64,000 nt of DNA from Streptomyces sp. NBC_00224 (GTDB taxonomy: Bacteria; Actinomycetota; Actinomycetes; Streptomycetales; Streptomycetaceae): contig NZ_CP108106.1 in assembly GCF_041435195.1 (NCBI RefSeq), positions 4,126,501-4,190,500 of the forward strand. Direction: 5' to 3'. Position numbers and translations under genes: made by a program. Under the pieces are notes generated by a model. It was not told where the DNA came from, ran no database searches, and saw only the letters and a program-made list of their open reading frames with translations. Below, in pieces: positions 1 to 10,565 of this stretch (its first letter is position 1; each line of letters begins with the position of its first letter).

Positions 1-1656
1 CTGCTGGTAGATCTGCGGGGCCGCGTTGCCGGTGTAGGTGACCGACATGTACGGGCCGAGCGCCGGGTCGTTGAACGAGCCGAACTGCTTCCAGTGCAGG
101 TTGTCGTTGGTGGCCGCGTAGACGGCGAGGCCGTTGTCGGCGGTGGTGCCGTTGAACCAGCCCTGGATGGCGCTGGTGGTCAGCGGCACGTCCACCCAGT
201 CGCCCACGGTCCGGTCGGCGCCGGTGTTGGCGCACGCCTTGGGCACGCTCGGGGTGGCGTTGCCGATGGAGGAGCCGTAGGTCGGGCCGGGGTAGGCGGT
301 CACCGTGTTCGGCTTCCAGGCCTGGGTGACCAGGGCGACGTCGAACCGCTCCGGGGTGCAGGTGGAGGCCCAGGTGTCGAAGAGGTGCAGGGTCGCCGAG
401 GTGACCGTGGCGTGCGTGCCGTCCCAGGTGTTGTACCAGTGGTTGACGTACGCGGCCGCCGAGTGCGGGCCGGAGTCGTAGGAGCCGACCTTGACGGTCT
501 GCTCGGACGAGTGGTCGCCGGCGGGGATGCCGGACTCGGCGTAGGTGGTGGTCCAGCCGTCGGTGACGGTCGGGTCGACGGTGACCGGGAAGACGCGGGC
601 GCGGTCGTGCAGCCAGCGCGGGTCCAGGGTGACCTTCAGCGCGGTCTTCGCGCCCTGGCGGACCAGCTCGTAGGTCACGGAGTGGGTGGTGGCCGGGTCA
701 CCGGAGCGCGGATCGACCTTCGCGTCGTAGGCGTACGCGGAAGGGATGCGCTCGACGGTCTTGCCCGCGGTGTCCACCAGATCGATGGAGCCGTCCTTGG
801 CCTGGCGGGCGGTCATGCCCTTGAGGTCGAGGGGGAAGGTCCAGGTGTTCTGGGCCTTCGCGGAGTGCAGGACGATCGCTTCCTTGAGCCCGGTCGCGGT
901 GGGCGCGAGCTCCAGGTCGGTGCCGGGGAGCACGTTCGCGTAGGTGACGCGCGAGCCGTGCGCGGTGCCGGTGACGGGGGCCGCGCCCTGGAGGCCGTAG
1001 CTGAGGGCGTGCGAGCCGTCAGTGGCGAAGGAGGCGAGCGCCGAGTCGGCGGCCTTGGCGGCGAAGTCCACGTCGAGGGAGTTGGCGGACTCGTGCCAGC
1101 GGTGGTCGGGGCCCGCTCTCACATCGACGTCGATGGGCTGCCATTTGCCCTCTTCGTCCTTGTAGTTCACCGGCGTCATGGCGACCTGCCGGGTCAGCGT
1201 GCCGTCCGCGTTGTCGAAAACCGTGGCGGTACGGGATGACTTGGCCGGATTGCGGTGGCTTGTCTTGGCGTTGAAGCCCTGGGCCGAGCGGCTCTTGCCG
1301 CCCTTGGTGGCCTTCGCGTACGGGTGGTACGCGTCGAGCTCACCGCGACCCTTGCCCGGCTTGTGCCCCTTGCCCTTGTTCGCCTTGGTGGCGGCGGCGC
1401 TCGCGTGGTGGCCGTGCCCGGCGGCGGTGCCGCTCTGCTGCTTGGGCAGCGAGCCCCAGTGCGGGTCCTTGAACCAGGCGGTGATCGAGCTGAGGCTGGG
1501 CAGCGATATACGGCCCAGATGGGCGTCGTCGGCCATGGCCTGCTGGGTGGTCAGCATCAATGCGAGGCTGGTGAGCAGCAGCAGCGCCACCCGTCTTTGA
1601 CGGCGGCGGTAGAGCGAAGGCCGCCGTATGGAACGGCGGAAGGGGCGAGGACGCAC
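1..1656 (-). CDS. Secreted DNRLRE-domain protein, N-terminal part (gene cut by window edge)
   Basis: The frame is open from a GTG at 1656 to base 1, so 552 residues are visible and the C-terminus lies outside. AGGGAG sits about 7 bases upstream of the GTG. An Arg-rich n-region, a hydrophobic segment at residues 23-36 (VALLLLTSLALMLT) and an AMA-DD cleavage site near residue 42 form a signal peptide. After a low-complexity linker come an extracellular beta domain and, at about residues 370-550, a DNRLRE-type domain (TVDPTVTDGWTTTY, TSAIQGWFNGTT, DNGLAVYA). In streptomycetes this architecture usually heads very large cell-surface proteins with RHS repeats and a variable C-terminal toxin. That part is family knowledge, because no toxin domain is inside the window. 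Confidence 0.75.
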   Translation of the reverse strand, partial: MRPRPFRRSIRRPSLYRRRQRRVALLLLTSLALMLTTQQAMADDAHLGRISLPSLSSITAWFKDPHWGSLPKQQSGTAAGHGHHASAAATKANKGKGHKPGKGRGELDAYHPYAKATKGGKSRSAQGFNAKTSHRNPAKSSRTATVFDNADGTLTRQVAMTPVNYKDEEGKWQPIDVDVRAGPDHRWHESANSLDVDFAAKAADSALASFATDGSHALSYGLQGAAPVTGTAHGSRVTYANVLPGTDLELAPTATGLKEAIVLHSAKAQNTWTFPLDLKGMTARQAKDGSIDLVDTAGKTVERIPSAYAYDAKVDPRSGDPATTHSVTYELVRQGAKTALKVTLDPRWLHDRARVFPVTVDPTVTDGWTTTYAESGIPAGDHSSEQTVKVGSYDSGPHSAAAYVNHWYNTWDGTHATVTSATLHLFDTWASTCTPERFDVALVTQAWKPNTVTAYPGPTYGSSIGNATPSVPKACANTGADRTVGDWVDVPLTTSAIQGWFNGTTADNGLAVYAATNDNLHWKQFGSFNDPALGPYMSVTYTGNAAPQIYQQ

Positions 1657-1899
1657 GAGGCGACTCCCTGGAGACAGGCACAGATCGGCCAAAGACAGAA
1701 ACGCGCCGATCCTGTCCGTAAAGAGCGCCTAAATGACAGTCAGCAGACCTGTTCTTGGCAGCCGCTTGAGCAACCCATTGCTTAAGTGGAATGGGTTGTT
1801 CCGTCTGTCCGATTCGCGCTTTCCCGTACTTTTGCCAGAAGAAGTCCGAGGGGATGCTTCCGGCGGGCCGGGAAAGGCGATGGTCAAGGCCGTCCCGCG

Positions 1900-2067
1900 C
1901 GCCTGCGGATCGGCCGGGCCCGCCTCGGCGGCCCGCTCCTCGGCGAGCCGGCGCAGCTCGGGCAGCGCCCGGCGGCACTGGCCGTCGTCCATCAGCGTCG
2001 CCGCGTACTGCTTGCGCAGGATCCGCACGACCGGGAAGCCCTCGCCGAGCAGCCGCTTGGCGACACG
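1900..2067 (-). pseudogene. TPR-like gene remnant
   Basis: About 56 codons read RVAKRLLGEGFPVVRILRKQ followed by a helical stretch rich in Leu, Arg, Ala and Glu (RALPELRRLAEERAAEAGP). The pattern resembles one and a half tetratricopeptide helices, such as those at the C-terminus of some actinobacterial Ser/Thr kinases. It then dissolves into an unrelated frame. No start, RBS or full domain is visible, so I read it as a fragment left by deletion next to the broken transposase. The family assignment is weak. Confidence 0.3.
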
Positions 2068-2149
2068 AAGGCCACAGGCATCCGAAGAGGGCGCCGACAT
2101 CTGGCCGGCAGGTTAGAGCGGACAGTTCCGCTTGATGCACTGGTTGAGG

Positions 2150-2970
2150 TCTTCAGAGGCGCGCCGCCCACGGACCCGGCGAACGACTGTCTGCGGGCGC
2201 GGCGGGACGCACACACTGCGGGTTTGCCGTTCCCGAAGTCAGCACAGCTGTCGAAGCGGTTCATCACCGATGCGAAGAAGACCTCCGAGCGCGGGTGGCC
2301 GGCAGAGGTGTCCGCCGTGGTGCTGCAACAGGCACTACGAGACTTGGACAGTGCGTATTCCAACTTCTTCGCGTCGTTGAAAGGTGTCCGCAAGGGGCCG
2401 AAGATCGCCGAGCCGCGGTTCAAATCGAAACGGGCAACCGGCAGGCCGTACGGTTCACCGCGAACGCCCGGTGGTCGATCACCGAGGACGGGAAGCTGAA
2501 CCTTCCCAAGATCGGACCGGTGAAGGTGCGCTGGTCGCGTCGGCTTCCGTGCGTGCCGTCCACGGTGACGGTCATCAAAGACGCCTCCGGCCGGTACTTC
2601 TGTTCGTTCATGGTAGAGACCGATCCGGCGGATGAGATTCTGCCTGCGCTGGACCCAGGTGTGTTCCGCCTGCGGACACCGCGACGGCCCCAAGCCGCTA
2701 CACATCCGGGCCTGGACCTGTAGCGCGTGCGGCACGCGGCACGACCGGGACCACAACGCGGGCAAGAACATCAAGTACGAAGGGCGCCGCACGCGAGCAG
2801 CGGCCTCACAGACAGCACCACCCACCCCCGGGCCGGGGGCCCTCGTTCGGCAACGAGCAAGGTAAACGCCTGCGGAGCGCACAACCCCCACCGATGGTGG
2901 GAAGGAACCAGGAACCCAACTCCAGGCGAACCGTCACAACGGACGCCAGGGAGGGAATTCCCCATTCTCA
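2150..2970 (+). pseudogene. tnpB: Broken TnpB (IS200/IS605-type RNA-guided nuclease), several frameshifts and an internal deletion
   Basis: Pieces of one TnpB lie in order but in different frames. About 2170-2430 reads NDCLRARRDAH ... VVLQQALRDLDSAYSNFFAS (N-terminal helical part). About 2430-2650 reads AVRFTANARWSITEDGKL ... STVTVIKDASGRYFCSF. About 2650-2790 reads VCSACGHRDGPKPLHIR ... TWTCSACGTRHDRDHNAG-like sequence, which is the CxxC...CxxC zinc finger with the last RuvC Asp (RDHNA). About 2866-2970 holds a degenerate tail (NACGA, REFPIL). The stretch carrying the first RuvC Asp and the Glu is missing between ADEILPA and VCSACG. Without these catalytic residues the gene cannot be active. 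Neither a tnpA nor a clear end hairpin is seen. Confidence 0.8.
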
Positions 2971-3021
2971 TACGGGGGAGGAGGCCAATGGGAGCGGGCC
3001 AAGGACGCCCGCCTCGCACAG

Positions 3022-3136
3022 CACCGAGGCCATCGCCGCCAACGAGAACGTGACGGGCACGGCGATCGTGAGGATCGGCGCCGGCGACGCGTACTTCAAG
3101 AGCAGCGGCTGCCAGGACTGGGTGAAGACGGGCTGA
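3022..3136 (+). pseudogene. Severed C-terminal tail of a secreted or lipoprotein family
   Basis: Downstream of the TnpB relic the + frame ending at the TGA at 3134-3136 reads AIAANENVTGTAIVRIGAGD and then AYFKSSGCQDWVKTG. This looks like the conserved end of small actinobacterial exported proteins, which typically finish with a Cys-x-x-Trp motif (SSGCQDWVK). There is no start codon, signal peptide or body of the gene. The rest was probably lost in the rearrangement that also damaged the transposase. The parent family is inferred from memory of similar tails and was not searched. Confidence 0.4.
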
Positions 3137-3160
3137 GCCGTGAGGTCGAGCGGCCGGGCC

Positions 3161-3841
3161 TCACCCCGTGGGCAGCTTCTGCTGCGGGCACTCGGTGAGG
3201 ACCTTCTTCATCGCCTCCTTCTCGGCGTCCGTCACCCACACCCCGTACTTTTTCTTGACGGCCACCTGGTCCGCCACGTACGTGCAGCGGCCCGCCGCGA
3301 ACGTCGGCAGCCAGGTCGCCGCGTCGCCGTCGCTCTTGCGGCGGTTGGCGCTCGCGTCCACGGCCAGCAGGTTCAGCGGATCGTTGGCGAAGGCCACCCG
3401 CTTCTTCTTGTCCCACTGCTGGGCGCCCTTCTGCCAGGCGTCCGAGAGGGCCACCACATGGTCGATGTCGACCTTGCTGGCGCCCCGTACGAACTTGATG
3501 GTCTCGCCGGTGTAGACGTCCTTGGTCAGCGTCCCCGACGTGACGTCGCACTTGCCCTTGAACTTCAGGTCCGTGAGGTCCCGTTTGAGGATGTCCTCCC
3601 GGGTGGCGCAGCCGTTGGCGTCGGTGTCGGTCCAGCCCTTGCCGAACTGGTCCCGCGAATAACCGGTCTTCGCCGCCCGGCCCTTCACGGTGAGGGTGTC
3701 GACGGAGGCGAGGGCGCTTCCCTGCGCGGCGGGCGCGCCGGGCTTCGCCTTCTTGGCGTCGGTCTTGCTGTCGGAGCATCCGGTGAGGGCGAGCGCGGCC
3801 GCGAGCGCGGCGGCGGGAAGGGCGATTCGGTACGTACGCAT
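3161..3841 (-). CDS. HNH-endonuclease-fold lipoprotein (DUF1524/GmrSD-like)
   Basis: The 226-residue product starts MRTYRIALPAAALAAALA and reaches the lipobox LTGC (Cys about 22), so it should be a membrane-anchored lipoprotein. The mature part carries DIDHVVALSDAWQKGA, the His-containing core of the HNH fold, followed by NDPLNLLAV and NRRKSDGDAATWLP, which supply the remaining His-Asn type positions of this family. Such proteins are common in streptomycetes and are annotated as HNH family nucleases acting outside the cell; their substrate is not established. A GTG one codon upstream (3844) is an alternative start better spaced from GAGGA. The gene stands alone, facing the relics on its left. 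Confidence 0.85.
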   Translation of the reverse strand: MRTYRIALPAAALAAALALTGCSDSKTDAKKAKPGAPAAQGSALASVDTLTVKGRAAKTGYSRDQFGKGWTDTDANGCATREDILKRDLTDLKFKGKCDVTSGTLTKDVYTGETIKFVRGASKVDIDHVVALSDAWQKGAQQWDKKKRVAFANDPLNLLAVDASANRRKSDGDAATWLPTFAAGRCTYVADQVAVKKKYGVWVTDAEKEAMKKVLTECPQQKLPTG

Positions 3842-4092
3842 CACAACGGGCCGTCCTCGAAGGAAGTTGGCGGAACCCCGCGATCCTATGGACCGATGGA
3901 GTCCTACCCGGCCACCCGGTGGCCATAGGGGCTCGAAGGCGGAAAGCCGCGGCCGGGCCGGGCGCCCGCGTACGGCGGCGCGGGGACCGCACCCCGGTGT
4001 GCCTCGGTCCACCGGCGGCGGCCCGCCCGCAGCGGGGCGGCGGCGCGTAGCGTCGTGACCGTCCCTGCCTCCCCCGACGAAGGAGACCGCGG

Positions 4093-4335
4093 ATGGGGAT
4101 CCTCGACCGTTTCAAGGACCAGGCGCAGAACAAGGCGGAGGACCTGGTCGACTCCGTCGGCGACCAAGTCGACGAGAAAACGGGCGGCAAGTTCGCCGGT
4201 CAGGTCGACCAGGCGCAGGACAAGGCGAAGGAAGCCCTCGGCATCGACGCGTCAGGGCAGCAGCCCGCCGAGGAGCAGCCCGCCGAGTCGCAGGCTTCCG
4301 AGCAGCGGCCCGGGGAGGAGCCGCCCCCGGCCTGA
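4093..4335 (+). CDS. Small antitoxin-like protein (Rv0909/MT0933 type)
   Basis: This 80-residue acidic, Lys-rich amphipathic protein starts MGILDRFKDQAQNKAEDLVD and contains VDEKTGGKFAGQVDQAQDKA, the hallmark of the MT0933-like antitoxin family (in M. tuberculosis Rv0909 is paired with toxin Rv0910). A Gln/Glu/Pro-rich tail follows. GAAGGAGA lies 8 bases before the ATG. No partner toxin gene is adjacent: the neighbours are an HNH lipoprotein (divergent) and mfd (convergent). The family name therefore may not reflect a toxin-antitoxin role here, and a general stress or CsbD-like role is equally possible. Confidence 0.75.
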   Translation: MGILDRFKDQAQNKAEDLVDSVGDQVDEKTGGKFAGQVDQAQDKAKEALGIDASGQQPAEEQPAESQASEQRPGEEPPPA

Positions 4336-4371
4336 GCTTCCCGGCGGGCCACAGGCCGCAGGCCGGTGGGA

Positions 4372-4412
4372 GGACGGGTGGGCGGCGCCGTGACGGCGCC
4401 GCCCACCCGTCC
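4372..4412. terminator. Bidirectional terminator hairpin
   Basis: A perfect inverted repeat with 19-20-bp arms (GGACGGGTGGGCGGCGCCG and its complement) surrounds a 2-3-base loop. It sits between the convergent antitoxin-like gene and mfd and can serve both. Confidence 0.85.
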
Positions 4413-4419
4413 TTCTCCG

Positions 4420-7953
<3,534 letters not shown>

Positions 7954-8121
7954 GAAGGGATCCATCCCGGGGAGAGGGCAACGCGAACCGCCCGACACGT
8001 CGTACGGGCCGGGGTTTCCCAGCCTACGGCGTGGGTGTGACAGCCGCGCGGGAAGCAAGCCAGGGGGCGCACGTGGGCCGGATCACCCCTTTGGCGGTAC
8101 CCCTGAGCAAAGGGTGAGCCT

Positions 8122-8149
8122 TTGCAAATCTTGTGGAACCCCATAGGCT
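8122..8149 (+). promoter_or_regulatory. HrdB-like promoter of the acyltransferase gene
   Basis: TTGCAA (8122-8127) and TAGGCT (8144-8149) are separated by 16 bp and lie about 55 bp before the first plausible start. Both hexamers fit the Streptomyces vegetative consensus (TTGACN / TAGRMT). Confidence 0.6.
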
Positions 8150-8202
8150 CGCCCGGACGTGCCGAACGCCTGGCAAGACGGCGGCGTCGCGGTGACCACG
8201 CC

Positions 8203-9363
8203 ATGAAATCAGTGCCCGAGGGGAACCCGCTCGACATGCCCGACCAGGCGCGGACAGCGCTCCTTCAGCCCGAGCCGGTGCTCAGCGGCACCAGCACCCC
8301 GCAGCGGACCGGCTCCACGGTCGAGGGGAGCCGCCCGAGCCGTATCTACGCGCTCGACGGTCTGCGCCTCCTCGCGGCCCTCATGGTCGTCATGTTCCAC
8401 TACATGGCACTCACCGGACGATGGCCGGAATCCGACTCCCGGGCCAGGTTTCCGGCCACTTACCCCATCGCCGCCTACGGCTGGCTCGGCGTCCAGCTCT
8501 TCTTCCTCATCAGCGGCTTCGTGATCTGCATGAGCAGCTGGGGCAAACCGCTCCAGTCGTTCTTCGTCTCGCGGGTGGTGCGGCTCTACCCCGCGTACTG
8601 GTTCGCGGTCATCGCCACCACGGTGGTCGTGACGGCCGTCCCGAACGGGCTGAAGGCGCAGGCGTTCTCCGACGTCCTCACCAATCTCACGATGTTCCAG
8701 GAACCGATGGGCGTCGAGAGCGTCGACAGCGTCTACTGGACCCTCTTTGCCGAACTACGGTTCTATTTGCTGTTCGCAGTGGTGGCCTGGCGTGGGCTGA
8801 CGTACCGCCGTGTCCTCTTCTTCTGCTGCGCCTGGGCGGTGGCCAGCGCACTCGCCTACCAGTCCGACGACAGCACGATCCGGATGATCGTCATGCCGGA
8901 CAACAGCTGGTGCTTCATCGCGGGTGTCGCGTTCTATCTGATGTACCGGTTCCGGCCGAACCTGATGCTCACCGGCATCGTCCTGTTCTGCGCCGCCGCC
9001 TCCCTGCCCTCCGCCCACCGCACCTGGGAGCACGCCCAGGAGCGCCTCACCCACCCGCTGCCGGACTGGCCGGTCACCGCGATCATGGGGGCGTGCTTCG
9101 CGGTGATGGGCCTGGTCGCCACCGGGAAGCTGTCCTGGATCAAGTGGCGCTGGCTGCCGTACGCGGGCGCGCTGACGTATCCGCTCTACCTCCTCCACGA
9201 GTACATCGGCTGGGAGATCATCGGCGCGCTCTCGCCCCAGGTGAAGCCGATCCCGCTGGTCAGCGGGGTGATCGCGCTGATGCTCGCGGTGTCCTGGCTG
9301 GTGCACCGGTACGTGGAGCGGCCGCTCGGCAAGCGGCTCAAGCAGGGCCTGCAGAAGCTCTGA
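8203..9363 (+). CDS. Acyltransferase family 3 membrane protein (OafA/NodX type)
   Basis: The product of about 386 residues has roughly ten membrane segments. After a polar N-terminus the family signature DGLRLLAALMVVMFHY gives the catalytic-region His. GWLGVQLFFLISGFVICMS and SRVVRLYPAYW follow, all hallmarks of acyltransferase 3 enzymes that transfer acetyl or other acyl groups to extracytoplasmic sugars or small molecules. YPLYLLHEYIGW and VERPLGKRLK close the domain. The acceptor cannot be told from sequence. ATG 8203 has GGTGA 7 bases upstream. ATG 8236 has GAGGGGA 11 bases upstream and is an equal alternative. It is transcribed alone, divergent from mfd. Confidence 0.88.
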   Translation: MKSVPEGNPLDMPDQARTALLQPEPVLSGTSTPQRTGSTVEGSRPSRIYALDGLRLLAALMVVMFHYMALTGRWPESDSRARFPATYPIAAYGWLGVQLFFLISGFVICMSSWGKPLQSFFVSRVVRLYPAYWFAVIATTVVVTAVPNGLKAQAFSDVLTNLTMFQEPMGVESVDSVYWTLFAELRFYLLFAVVAWRGLTYRRVLFFCCAWAVASALAYQSDDSTIRMIVMPDNSWCFIAGVAFYLMYRFRPNLMLTGIVLFCAAASLPSAHRTWEHAQERLTHPLPDWPVTAIMGACFAVMGLVATGKLSWIKWRWLPYAGALTYPLYLLHEYIGWEIIGALSPQVKPIPLVSGVIALMLAVSWLVHRYVERPLGKRLKQGLQKL

Positions 9364-9451
9364 GACCCGTTCGGGGACCGGTCCCGGAACCCCTTTCGGG
9401 ACCCCCTCCGCGAGCCGTCCCGCGACCCGTCCGAAAATTCTTGCGGTGACC

Positions 9452-9480
9452 TGTCAACCGAAAGGCCGCCGCCAGGCGTA
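9452..9480 (+). promoter_or_regulatory. Candidate ECF-type autoregulatory promoter
   Basis: TGTCAACC (9452-9459) and CGTA (9477-9480) are 17 bp apart, the spacing and style (AAC-containing -35, CGT-containing -10) of ECF promoters. It lies about 50 bp before the ECF sigma factor start, where self-activation is common. Confidence 0.45.
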
Positions 9481-9490
9481 CATCCCGTGA

Positions 9491-9510
9491 GACCTGTCCG
9501 CCGACAGGTC
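9491..9510. promoter_or_regulatory. Perfect palindrome GACCTGTC-N4-GACAGGTC in the sigma-factor leader
   Basis: Two 8-bp arms flank CGCC. A third copy of GACCTGTC lies at 9448-9455 and overlaps the proposed -35 element. The palindrome could be an mRNA hairpin just before the RBS (ACGGGAG, 9521-9527) or a protein-binding site. Confidence 0.5.
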
Positions 9511-9532
9511 TGTCCATCCGACGGGAGCCGCC

Positions 9533-10027
9533 TTGACCGACGACGAGTTCGAGGAGTTCTACGCTCACTCGGTCAAGGACCTGGTCGGCCAGGTCTATCT
9601 GATGACCGGCGACCTCCACGAGGCGCAGGACGTCGTCCAGGAAGCGTTCGTACGGGCCTGGGGCCGCCGCGCGAAACTGCGACGCGAGGCCGGGCCCGAG
9701 GCGTGGATCCGCACCGTCGCCTGGCGGCTCGCGGTGAGCCGCTGGCGCCGGCGCCACCGGGCCGGTGAGGCCTGGCGGCTGCACAGCGGCGGCCGCTCCG
9801 AAGCCGCGCGCGGCCCCGACCCGTCCTCCGTCGCACTCGTCGACGCCCTGCGCCTGCTCTCCGAACGCCAGCGGCGCGTGGCCGTCCTGCACTACGTCTG
9901 CGATCTCACCGTCGAGCAGGTGGCCGCCGAGACCGGCCTGTCCACCGGCACGGTGAAGACGCACCTCTCCCGGGCGCGCGCAGCGCTGCGGCCCCACCTC
10001 ACCTCCGAGGAGGAACAGGGTGTCTGA
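9533..10027 (+). CDS. ECF-family RNA polymerase sigma factor
   Basis: This 164-residue protein has only sigma regions 2 and 4. Region 2 reads YLMTGDLHEAQDVVQEAFVR and WIRTVAWRLAVSRWRRR (-10 binding helix). Region 4 reads LSERQRRVAVLHYVCDLTVE then VAAETGLSTGTVKTHLSRA, a helix-turn-helix for the -35. It starts with TTG, with ACGGGAG 5 bases upstream. It overlaps the next gene by 8 bp, so the two are translationally coupled, as in sigma/anti-sigma pairs. The candidate ECF promoter and a palindrome upstream suggest autoregulation. The regulon and inducing signal are unknown. Confidence 0.92.
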   Translation: MTDDEFEEFYAHSVKDLVGQVYLMTGDLHEAQDVVQEAFVRAWGRRAKLRREAGPEAWIRTVAWRLAVSRWRRRHRAGEAWRLHSGGRSEAARGPDPSSVALVDALRLLSERQRRVAVLHYVCDLTVEQVAAETGLSTGTVKTHLSRARAALRPHLTSEEEQGV

Positions 10028-10550
10028 ATTCCCCCATGGCTCCCCCGACGCCGACGGCCGCGAAGGCGATCCGGCCCTGGCCCGGGCGCTGAAGCGGGCC
10101 GCCGCCGAGAGCGGGCGCCGGATCGTGCCGGAGCCGTCCGCCCGGGTCGCCGAGCGCGGGCTGCGGCGCCGTCGCCGCAGCCTCGCGGCGACCGCCGCCT
10201 GTGTCGTGTGCCTGGTCGCCGGTACGGGCGCGGTGGCCGCGCTGCGGCTCCAGGGCGATCCAGCGGTGACGGTTCCGGCCGACCCGCCCACGCCGTCCGG
10301 CACGCCCTCCGGCTCGCCGTCGTACGGCACGCCGTCGCGGAGCCCGTCCGACGGCCGCACTCCCTCGCCCGGCGGGTCCGGCTCGGCGTCCCGCTCAGTC
10401 CCCTCGTCGAGCATGCCTCCACCCAGCCCTCCCGCCAGCTCATTCGGCAGCGCCCTGCCCGGCGGCCCGGGGGACACCGGCTCACCCACCCCGAACGGCC
10501 ACGCGAGCCCACCGGTGACCCCCACCGCCACCCCGTCCCGCATCCGCTGA
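10020..10550 (+). CDS. Single-pass membrane protein coupled to the ECF sigma factor (putative anti-sigma partner)
   Basis: The 176-residue protein starts with GTG inside the end of the sigma gene, behind GAGGAGGAAC. The first 55 residues are cytoplasmic, rich in Arg and Ala, and end in RRRRR. One membrane helix follows at about residues 59-75 (ATAACVVCLVAGTGAVAAL). The rest is an extracellular Ser/Pro/Gly/Thr-rich tail, typical of flexible or O-mannosylated regions. No zinc HxxxCxxC anti-sigma motif is visible. The anti-sigma role is therefore inferred from the coupling and topology alone. Confidence 0.6.
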   Translation: MSEFPHGSPDADGREGDPALARALKRAAAESGRRIVPEPSARVAERGLRRRRRSLAATAACVVCLVAGTGAVAALRLQGDPAVTVPADPPTPSGTPSGSPSYGTPSRSPSDGRTPSPGGSGSASRSVPSSSMPPPSPPASSFGSALPGGPGDTGSPTPNGHASPPVTPTATPSRIR

Positions 10551-10565
10551 CCCGAGGACCTCACC

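Noticed and set aside
4093..4335. Toxin-antitoxin operon
   Set aside because: Only the antitoxin-like protein is present. Neither neighbour resembles the Rv0910-type toxin.
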